The position numbers were made by a program, and so were the translations under genes. Under the pieces are notes generated by a model. The model worked only from the letters and a program-made list of their open reading frames with translations. It did no database searches and was not told the origin of the DNA. 64,000 nt of DNA from Thalassia testudinum. Its lineage: Eukaryota; Streptophyta; Magnoliopsida; Alismatales; Hydrocharitaceae. Shown piece after piece: positions 55,661-64,000 of the stretch. The stretch is taken from NCBI GenBank assembly GCA_037157565.1, contig JAZHRO010000014.1:104997501-105061500 (forward strand). The letters are read 5' to 3'. Position 1 is the stretch's first letter. Each line of letters opens with the position of its first letter.

Positions 55661-57984
55661 TGACAGGTCAATTCTCGTGCGTGTTTTGAAATACGTCATT
55701 GTTCGTAGTATAGTTGTGCGAGACCCTTGATCAAAAAATATTTCTAAAATAACAAGACTTTGAGTCTCGGTCGTTCGTCTCTAGGAAGCATTATGGAAAT
55801 GATTTCGATCTCATTCACTCTACTCACTTAAAATCACACGCCAGTTTCTAACCTACAGATCACTGTTTTGCCATTTGCATGATTAGCTCTTATCATGTGC
55901 GCATGCATTAAGTAAATAACGAATGTAAATGTATGTGTTTCAGTACGCACGATTCTAATTAAATGATGGCCATTAACAGAGAATGCATTAATGGTTAGAT
56001 CTTCAATGTTTCTAGGCATCGACATGCTAGTTGCAAGAAAGATATAAAATAAGCACAGGCAACTTAATCACAATAAAGTATTGCAAGCAAGCTCATGGTG
56101 TTTTTTCAACACATAGATATATAAATAACTCAAAGATTTTTCATTGATTGCATGATGGAGGTTACAGCACAAGGCTAGAGGAAAGCTTATACAAGAATGC
56201 TTGAAAATAAACTACTGGCTAGCAAAAAATGACTACATACATGAATCTATGGGGAGAATTATGCATGCATCATTGAGGGAGAAATATGAAGCTACACTAC
56301 TAAGCATAAAATAAAGCAAGTAAAATTATGAAGAACTACGCTCTACTTATCTAGCAGAAGAAAGGGCATACAGAGGTTGTCTCCGATGGCCTTTGAGTGG
56401 AGGTAGGGAGAGAAAGAGGGACGGCCAATGGGGGTTAGGCTGGCCCTTGGAGAGGAAGGTGATCCAAGCTCTTGGCATGGAGGTGCTGATGGCCATGGTG
56501 GAGCTCATGGAGGTGGAGGTGTGAAGGTGGAGCTATGCTAATGAAAGCTGGAATAATGGAGCCAAGCTTGAATGGGTGCAAATGGCCATCCCTTAGGTCT
56601 TTTTATAGACCTAAGGGAGACACTCTAGAGAGGTGTGGAACTCTCTAGAGAGAGCTCCAAGTGTGGCCATCCAAGGGCCTTGGAGGTGGTTTTTAGATCC
56701 ACAATTTGTGGATCTAAAAATTGAATGGCTCTTGGTTGCTAATTTTAGCAACCAAGAGTGGCGCCACCTTGGAGAGAGTTCTAGAGAACTCTAGGTGGGT
56801 GGGTGTGCGTGAATGGGTGTGTGTGTGTGGGCATGCCCTAGGTGGCTAAGTGGTCTAGGTTAGGCCCTAAGGGGTTTGGGTTAGTGTAGGTCTCAAATTA
56901 GGGTTACAAACCCTAATTTGCTAAGGAGGAAGTGCAATTAAACTTGACATAAGTTTAATTGAGTGGGTGTGAACTTAATTGAGAGTGAAATAACTCAATT
57001 AAGTTGAGCTTAGATCAATTGGACTCTCACTGAGTCCAATTGGACTTGTGTGGGTTGAAATCTGAGCTCAATTGGACTCTATGAGTCCAATTGACTAGGC
57101 AATTGTAATTGACTATGATCCAAGTCAATTACGCTTAGTGAGAACCTAATTAGGTTCTTAGGAAAGTCTATAGGTGGTGTACTAGGTTTAGGGTACCTTA
57201 ATTTAGGTTCTCAAGGAGTTGGAATTGGGTTTAGGGACCTAAGAACTCAAGATCCAAGCTTGAATTCCAAAAATGAAACTGGAGAGCAGTTCTAGATGTC
57301 CAATAAGAGTGTCAGACAACTTAAACTCAAAAATTAGAAGTCCAGACCTCTTGTCTGGACATCCAATTTGAGTCAGGAGGGAATCAAGGTTCTGTCTTTG
57401 GTATTCTGCAGAAATTGGACGTCTGACCAAGTGTCTCGACGTCCAATAACACCGCAGACATGGGTTTAAGGTGGGCGGGTTGTAGCTAAGGGTCCTGGAC
57501 GTCCAATAACCTATCTGAACATCTAGATAAGGGCTAGAACTAGGGTTTTAAGGCTTCCTAGGCTATGGTGACCTAATCTAAGGGTGGCTAAGGCTTAGAA
57601 AGGCTTCTAGGGCTGTCTTAGGGCTAGGAATGAACCTAAGTTCTTCATAATTTACTCTGCCTTATTCTTACTTAGTAAAGTAGCATGCCTCAACCCTTAC
57701 ATTATTTCTCTACTACATTTATTCTAAGGTCTTCCGCTCCAGCTCTGATGCAGCACTAGCTTCAGGTCCAGCTCTAGATCCAGCTTCAAATCCAACTCCT
57801 GAGCTTCTTACTACTTGCAATTTATATAATGCACTTAATTAGTATATTATATCATTATTTCAATCATAGCTAAAGGAAAGCAGTAAGAATGCAAATAATG
57901 CTTATGCATGCATGAATTACACTAACTTATACTAAGTTCTAGCCTAATTTAGGTCAATTAAGACCTATGATTGCTGTGCAATCA
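55661..57984 (-). mobile_element. A': solo LTR related to element A, inserted in element E RT
   Basis: On the minus strand it begins TGATTGCACAGCAATCATAG at 57984 (the same palindromic start as element A) and ends AATTGACCTGTCA at 55661. The end region near 55690-55800 matches the A LTR end (GTAGTATAG, GTCTCGGTCGTTCGTCTC, read on plus). Length is 2.32 kb. Several GACGTCCA/GACGTCTGA motifs lie at 57290-57530. No internal domain, so it is a solo LTR of a diverged A subfamily. Confidence 0.85.
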
Positions 57985-57989
57985 CTTTC

Positions 57990-59100
57990 TTAAGTGAATT
58001 TATAAAAGAAGTTTATGTAGCCCAACCTCCTAAGTTTATAAATTCTGAATTTCCTAATCATGTGTATAAGATTAAGGCCCTTTATGGTCTCAAGCAAGCA
58101 CCTAGGGCATAGTATGAGAGATTAAGAAATTATCTCATTAAATCAGGTTTTATGATGGGAAAGGTAGATCCAACTCTTTTTATTAAGAATCAACTTAATG
58201 ATTTAATAGTTATTCAGATTTATGTGGATGATATTATTTTTTGTTCTACTAATGATAATTTGTGTAGAGAGTTTTCAAAGATTATGCAGGATGAATTTGA
58301 GATGAGTCTCATGGGAAAATTAAAATTCTTCCTTGGACTACAAATCACGTAAATGGATGAAGGAATCTTATGACACATTGAAGAAATATGGAATGGAAAA
58401 TGTGAAGGGCAAAATCACACCGATGGCTACAAACATAAGCCTTAATTTAGATGAAAATGGTAAGCAAGTTGATGAAAAGTTATACAGAGGTATGACAGGA
58501 TCTTTACTCTATCTTACTGCAAGTAGACTTGATATAATGTTTGCTACTTATCTTTGTGCACGTTTTCAAAATTCACCAAGAGAATCTCATATGTATGCAC
58601 TAAAAAGAATCTTTAAATATTTAAAAGAAACTAGAGATTTTGGTTTGTACTATCCTAGAACTCATACACTGGACTTACTAGCATATAATGATGCTGATTA
58701 TGCTGGCAGTAGGACTAATAGAAAAAGTACTAGTGGTACTTGCCATTTTTTAGGTAATGCACTTGTTTCTTGATTTTCTAAGAAACAAAATTGTGTTGCA
58801 TTATCCACCACAAAAGCTGAATATATTTTAGCTGCTTGAGCATGTTCTCAAGTGCTTTGGATGAAACAAACTTTATCTGACTTAGGATTAGACTTTAAAC
58901 AAACTAAAATATGTTGTAATAATACAAGTGTTATAAATTTATCCAAAAATCCTGCAAACCATTCTAGAACTAAACATATAGATGTAAGACATCTTTTCTT
59001 AGAAATAATGTATTAAAAGGAGAAATTAAGTTAGATTTTGTAAACACTGAAGATCAACTTGCAGATATTTTGACAAAACTCCTTAGTTTAGAAAGATATA
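57990..59100 (+). pseudogene. Element E reverse transcriptase (distal) and RNase H, broken
   Basis: Resumes with FIKEVYVAQPPKF, ALYGLKQAPRA-stop-YERL (Trp replaced by TAG near 58108) and the catalytic YVDD (58221-58232) in IQIYVDDIIFCSTND. After FFLGLQI (about 58345) a deletion and frameshift remove the next few residues; the thumb and RNase H continue in another frame from 58375 (MENVKGKITPMATN, YRGMTGSLLYLTASRLDI, YNDADYAGSRTNRKSTSGTC, and VALSTTKAEYILAA with a stop). The motif order is the standard copia RT-RNase H. Two further Trp-position stops lie at about 58771 and 58839. Confidence 0.85.
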
Positions 59101-60375
59101 GTTATATTAGAAGGCATCTAGGAATTTGCAAGTCAAAAGATTTAGAAAATTCAATTTTTCGGACATCTAAATGTCCATCTCAGACATCTGATTATCTTGT
59201 GCGTGCATTTTCCTTCATGAAAGTTTTCTGGGAATTTCAGACATCTTATATGCTTCTCAAACATCTGTGTTTCTATCTGACCTTTGTATAATTGATTCAA
59301 TGGTCATTCAACGGTCATCTTTTTGAATTTCAAATGAAATATTTTGAATTCAAATTCAAACAGTCTTTCAAACGTCTTTTTCATCTTTTAGACGTCTAAT
59401 TATCTAAGTTCAGACATCTGTCTTTAACTAAAGACGTCTGATATTTGAATGCTCTTTGATTCAAAATTTGAAACATCTTTCTTTTAACCAATGGATATTA
59501 GACCTCTTTATGAAGAAATTTTCTCTTTTTGATATGCTTTCTTAAAGTGTAACTCCACCTCATGGTCATTTCCATTTCACTCTCTTCACTTTCCACCACA
59601 CTCCAAAGAGCTCTCTCACATCCACTTCTCTTCTTCATCAACATTCCTCCATTTTTGATCTTTTGAAGATCACCTGAAAGCACCGAACATCTCCTGGACC
59701 TTGCCGAACGCCTTCAGAGCCTTGCCAAGATGTCTCCTGTGCTCATCGAATATCTGTTGCCACATCCTCCTCTCTTATTCTAAGAAGGCCTCTTGTTAAG
59801 AAAGATCATATACTCTTCCTTTGGTAACCACTACATCTTCTTGCCTAGATCTTGTATTTTCTTTCAATGAAACTTTTATGTGAATATATTTTGTGACCAT
59901 GATTGACTCTCTTCTTTGATTGTTTTTGTTATTTTTGGGAATCTCTTTGTTCTTTCTTCTTAATATGATTCTTTCTTTGATATGATATTTTGTTATTTTC
60001 TTTGTTCTTTCTTTGGTATGATATTCTGAATAATTTTATGTGGAACGTATTGTAAGTAATTGTTGGTCTCTCATACACAAGTGGGGATCGATCTTGTAAT
60101 GTAGTTTTTTTTTATATAGTAAATAAAAGCTCTCCTAGATTGCTATCAGTGACTCGATAGCCTTCCTTTCTATTTCAAAAAAAATGATTCTTTCTATTTT
60201 TTCGGACATCTTGTTACTCTTTCGGACATCTACTATTATGATTTCTATCTCTCAAAATCTCGGACATCTATTTGCATTTTTTGGTCATCTGATTTGTGAT
60301 TTCAAACGTTTGACTTTCATACCTGATGTCTAGTTTCAGCTGCTTCTGTTAAGCTTGTTCTCTCTTTTCCTCATT
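59101..60375 (+). other. Element E post-pol region, non-coding, with GACATCT motifs
   Basis: No supported ORF. Two clusters of (C/A)GACATCT/AGACGTCT-like motifs lie at 59158-59445 and 60204-60330, outside the LTRs, along with AT-rich inverted sequence near 59330-59360. Confidence 0.65.
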
Positions 60376-61410
60376 ATGCCTCGTAGGAAGCAAAAGAGTG
60401 CTGGACCTAGTAACCCACCTCCTATAAAAGAAGAACTATCTAATGTGTAATGGAACAATTTTGCCTAGCCAAAAAGGCCTCCCAAAAACTTAATAACTTT
60501 GAGAAGTTTAAAGTTAGGTGTGGAAGACCAATTATATGGGATGACTTTAAGGATTATGGATTTCTAGCCCTTTTTCAAACCCAAGGAATTCAACATTTCT
60601 TTGATGAAGAATTTTTTCCTGGAGGAAAAATTCTTGGCATCTTTCCCGAGCTTATAAATTATTTTATACCAATCTAGTGAATGACTCCACACCTACTACC
60701 TCTATCCTAAAATCTAGTATTTTGAATGTGTCTTTTATCGTGACCAATGAAGTAATTTCTCTATTGCTTGCACCGCTAACTCAGGAGTTCATTAGCGGGA
60801 CATTGTAAAAGAAGTAACCTTCTCCAATGTTACAAAAAACATTAGTTAAAGATGATGTTTATTTTGAACGGATGAAATTAGAATCTCATCATCTTAAGGT
60901 TGTGCCTCACATTTTAGCTAGACTTGTCTCATGGAACTTGCATGGAAAATCAGGATCTTTTGATCACATTTCTAGGGAGATTGCCTACATCCTATATGCT
61001 TTATTCAACCGCACTAAAATGAATTGGTGTGATTTAATCATGGACACATTATGTAGCACACACCGTAGGAACCTTCCTTGAGGTGCCTTTATTTCAAACA
61101 TGCTTCTTCATTTCAACCTTGCTTTGAAACGTCAAATTGTAGATGAATCTGTTAAGAAGTTTGACCACACTACTTTCCTTCTTATGAGTCTTAAGAAAGG
61201 AATTGAAGAAGAACAAGTAGAGGAAGAAGTTCGTTAGTCTCCACCTTCTCAATCTTCTTCTACTTCCTCACAAGTCCCTCTCATGCTTCCCGATCTATCT
61301 ACTCATTCTTTCTATTCCACTTCTTGGGAATACTCTTGGGAAAATGTACAGGGAAATCAAGAGGCTTTTTAACAAGCCATGTTTGATGGAATAACCTTCA
61401 ACTGAAGAGG
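60376..61410 (+). pseudogene. Element E extra 3' ORF, frameshifted
   Basis: ATG 60376 opens MPRRKQKSAGPSNPPP with a basic start, then switches frame: 60450-60677 (KLNNFEKFKVRCGRPIIWDD, IQHFFDEEFFPG, FPELINYFIPI), then 60680-60800 (VTNEVISLLLAP), then 60827-61081 (HILARLVSWNLHGKSGS, FDHISREIAYILYALFNRTK), then 61082-61240 (LLHFNLALKRQIVDESV). Taken together it is one globular protein of about 330 residues ending in a Ser-rich tail. The pattern is reminiscent of the 'putative plant transposon protein' type of domain carried by some plant retroelements, but I cannot confirm that without a profile search. It has no signal peptide or membrane segment, so it does not look like an envelope. Confidence 0.5.
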
Positions 61411-61734
61411 CAACATGAAGATCATGATTATCTAAGGAGCTTCACAAATCAATATGCATTGCAACTTTCTCGTCTTGAAGATCGCATGAAGAATTTGGAG
61501 TCAAGATACTCCAAAGGAAAGAAATTTTGATTTTTGTCTTTAGATGGTTGCTTTGCACCAATTAGGAATCTACTTTCAATGTTTTAACACTTGTTATGAT
61601 CATCATGTTTTGTTTTTTGCTTTGATATTTTGTGAGATTATTGACTCACTTGTAGCTTGTATGCTCTAATTTCCTCGTACCAATTTGATGTCTATTTGAG
61701 TATGATCTTGTCTTACAGCATTTTTTTACTAATG

Positions 61735-61846
61735 CAAAAAAGGGGGAGACAAAAGTATCTAAGTTTTGTGATAGGAGGAACACATAAGCTTTTATTTAGG
61801 GGGATTATACCATATAAATTTTGTTTGTCATTACAAAAAAGGAGAT
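61735..61846 (+). promoter_or_regulatory. Element E polypurine tract and upstream duplicate
   Basis: CAAAAAAGGAGAT directly precedes the 3' LTR (61834-61846). A stronger purine run, AAAAAAGGGGGAGACAAAAG (61736-61755), lies 110 bp upstream. Confidence 0.65.
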
Positions 61847-63386
61847 TATTGTTCAAATGTTTATAATTATATTTTTGATAATGACAAATGAGCTTTTTTC
61901 TTGGAAAAGACTAACATAATGCAGGAATGATTTAAAGAAAATGATCGAGGAAAAGGAAAGGCAAAAAAATTTCTTTTACAGTTTATTTTATTTGTTTAGA
62001 TTGTAAAAAGCCTTGAAGTATCTTTAGGATGTCTTTAGAATTTTCATATTCATATTGGTAATCCTTGAATTTGTAAAGAGTTACTTCTGTTGGTTTTTCA
62101 GACATCTCATTTTCCCTTCAGATGTCTGAGTATGATTTTTAAGACGTCTGATCTACTTCTCCAAACGTCCAATAACTTGTCCAGAGTCTAGATTCATAGC
62201 CAGTCTTTGCAACCAATGTCATTTAGATTTTTCAAATAACTATTATCTTCTTCAGACGTCTATTATTGTCTTTCAGACGCCTCCTTGAATTTTTCATATC
62301 TCTTTAACTCAAAAGAACAACAGTCAAATCTTAGGTGTTTTTCAGACGTCTGTCTTCATGAGCCATCTAAAATTGACCAACGTTCACCTTCTATCCAGTG
62401 ATCAAATTGACTACAATTGATTATGTCAGTTTCTCTTTTGTTTTTGGACCGTTGTAGGCCATCATACTTCCTTACATTTATTCAGACATCTAATAATGCT
62501 TTTTAAGACGTCTAAACTTTTGTCCAGATGTCCAATAAGATGTCTGATCATTTATCATTGCATCCCTATTTGGGTCCAATTTCATTCCAGTAACAATCAC
62601 TTTGACCCTGGAACCTTTTCGAACGTCCAATTTAATTTTTAGACGTCTGAAACTATATGTTTAGATGTCTAAGTTTTTGTTCAGACATCCCTGTATTTGA
62701 TCTTATGAAATCCAGTAACGACTACTTTGGAGTTTTTTTTTGACGCCCTGATTTATTCTTAGACATCTGAAATAGTCTTTTCAGACGTCTGTCTTGATTT
62801 TTCAGACATTTGATACAGTCAGACTTTGAGTAAATGCATTGTAGCCGTTCTACCTTAATTTATTCCATTTCAATTCAAATTCTAACAACTACCTAGGCTT
62901 AAATCTAACCTCCTACACCTATATATACCCCCATAGGTAGCCTTAAGAAAATACAACAAAGAAATATATATCATACTTATTTTACAAAGCTCTTGATCTT
63001 TTTGTGCTCTCTTGTTGCTCTCTTGTGCTCCATTTGTGTTGTTCCTTTGAGAGCAAACCTTCTTCCTGCTGCTCATAGGTTTGATAAGGGAGTATTCTAA
63101 TCCTTTTATTCACGGCTTATAGGAATATATTATTTTTCATAGTTTATTTGGGTACCCAATTTGTGGATTTTCCGTTTCCTCTTAGTAGATGGGCAAAACT
63201 CTTGGGGTTTGTCCAAGAAGAGGGAAATTGTAATATTACTACTTGGGTAGGGGCAAAATCCTAGATTGAGAGAGCTAGGTAGAGGTTTTTTCCGCAAGGG
63301 TTTCCTCTCTAAATACCTGCATGTTATTGCGATCAATTCAGATTTTTTTTTGTACAATTCAAGCCCCCCTTCTTGTGCCACTAACA
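61847..63386 (+). repeat. Element E 3' LTR
   Basis: TATTGTTCAAATG to CCACTAACA, followed by AGTCC. It has the motif array at 62095-62820 with about 19 recognisable members, and TATATATA at 62920-62927. Collinear with the 5' LTR. Confidence 0.9.
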
Positions 63387-64000
63387 AGTCCATTCGATGG
63401 CTCTTCGATGCTGCTAGAGAACAAAAATCAACCTTATTTCCTGATCAGGTGTGAGTTGGGAATTGATGATCACAGGAGACGTTTAATTAGAACCCAAGAA
63501 GACGTATTTCAGATGATCTAGGAGGGGCTTCAGTTCCATTATCGGGTTATCAATAGCAGGTGGGGGTTCGGGATGGGCCTCAGAAGATAAAGTGGGAGCT
63601 ATGGGTGAATCTAGGTCAGCTCATGGCTCCTCTATCTGTGGGTTAAGATCTTCTCGAGGTTGAGGATTAGGGATAATTGGGTTCTTATCTATAAATGGGT
63701 CCTCAACCACAGAACTGATGTCGCATACTTCTTCGATCGCCCCATAATTTATTCCTTTCTGGGCCTTAAAGATATCAATCTTTAGAATCTTGTTCCCGAA
63801 TTTCAACTCAATCTGGCCCTCTTCACAGTTGATGTTTGCCCTAGTTGTGGCTAGGAATGGTCTACCTAAGATGATCAGTGTGTTCCTCAAGTTTTCAATA
63901 GTATCCATATCTAATACGATGAAGTCCACCAGGAAATAAAAATCTCGAATCCTAACTAGAACATCCTCGAGAATTACTCTAGGTGACTTGATTGATTTGT
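63387..64000 (-). pseudogene. G3 protease and linker, continuing left of element E, cut by the window edge
   Basis: The minus strand from 63929 to 63621 is open: MDFIVLDMDTIENLRNTLII, then LGRPFLATTRANINCEEGQI and an acidic Pro-rich tail (DKNPIIPNPQPREDLNPQIE). This is the distal half of an Athila/Tat protease; the active-site Asp would lie beyond 64000. 63387-63620 is the linker towards RT, which resumes at 50550 on the other side of element E. Confidence 0.8.

Larger units (their letters stand above)
50556..63386 (+). mobile_element. Element E: full-length Ty1/copia retrotransposon with an extra 3' ORF
   Basis: 5' LTR 50556-52102, PBS 52105, gag-pol 52166-59090 (split by solo LTR A'), extra ORF remnant 60376-61410, PPT, and 3' LTR 61847-63386. 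Long LTRs, a coiled-coil gag and a post-pol ORF recall the SIRE/Maximus lineage. The two LTRs differ at roughly 14 positions in their first 250 bp by my count, so the insertion is old. Frames carry many stops. Confidence 0.9.

Noticed and set aside
1..64000. Host protein-coding genes, tRNA, rRNA, organellar insertions, Helitron or DNA-transposon ends
   Set aside because: I scanned both strands for conserved domains, tRNA-like cloverleaf boxes and terminal inverted repeats with TIR-type duplications. Nothing was supportable outside LTR-element sequence. By-eye scanning could still miss a very degraded element.

Overview
This window looks like repeat-dense heterochromatin of a flowering-plant nuclear genome. 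I found no host gene, rRNA, tRNA or CRISPR array. Almost every base can be assigned to LTR retrotransposons nested inside one another. The evidence for a plant: copia elements primed by the initiator-Met-type site TGGTATCAGAGC, Ty3/gypsy elements of the Athila/Tat type primed by a tRNA-Asp-type site (TGGCGCCGTTGCCGGGA), Athila/Tat-style RT (EVFMDDF) and very long LTRs. The species cannot be named from the sequence. Coding regions are mostly decayed; family calls rest on motif recognition by eye, not on searches.

Left block (1-24308). A copia LTR on the minus strand (1-1209, cut by the window edge) interrupts the integrase of a minus-strand Athila/Tat-like element, G1 (1210-24308: INT, RNase H, RT, PR, gag, leader, PBS and 5' LTR read right to left). 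G1 gag is split by plus-strand element A (6106-20885, target duplication AAAAC). A has LTR, leader, gag-like ORF, a 587-codon protease ORF, a non-coding tail, and then two LTRs head to tail. The middle LTR of A carries a minus-strand solo LTR, C' (15606-18328, duplication CAAGG).

Middle block (24309-48480). Pieces of three copia-type elements (J, K, H) are followed by plus-strand element B (26246-47887, duplication CACAC), which splits the LTR of H. The second LTR of B is split by a minus-strand solo LTR, C (34291-45847, duplication CTTAG/CCTAG). C is split by plus-strand element D (35975-43396, duplication GGGCA/GGGTA). H > B > C > D is a four-level nest.

Right block (48481-64000). A second minus-strand Athila/Tat-like element, G3, is split by a full-length copia element, E (50556-63386, duplication AGTCC). 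E RT is split by a minus-strand solo LTR, A' (55661-57984, duplication CTTTC).

The most interesting biology is in A, B and D. They keep long LTRs, a tRNA-Asp-type PBS, a splice-donor-like site about 125-170 nt after the PBS, one or two unfamiliar acidic ORFs, a shared 3' motif, two purine tracts and a pre-PPT hairpin, but they lack RT, RNase H and integrase. D shares LTR ends and a leader with G1, so G1-type elements are plausible mobilising partners. A second cross-cutting signal is a palindrome-like AGACGTCT motif, reiterated in copia LTRs and in unrelated gypsy-type LTRs.
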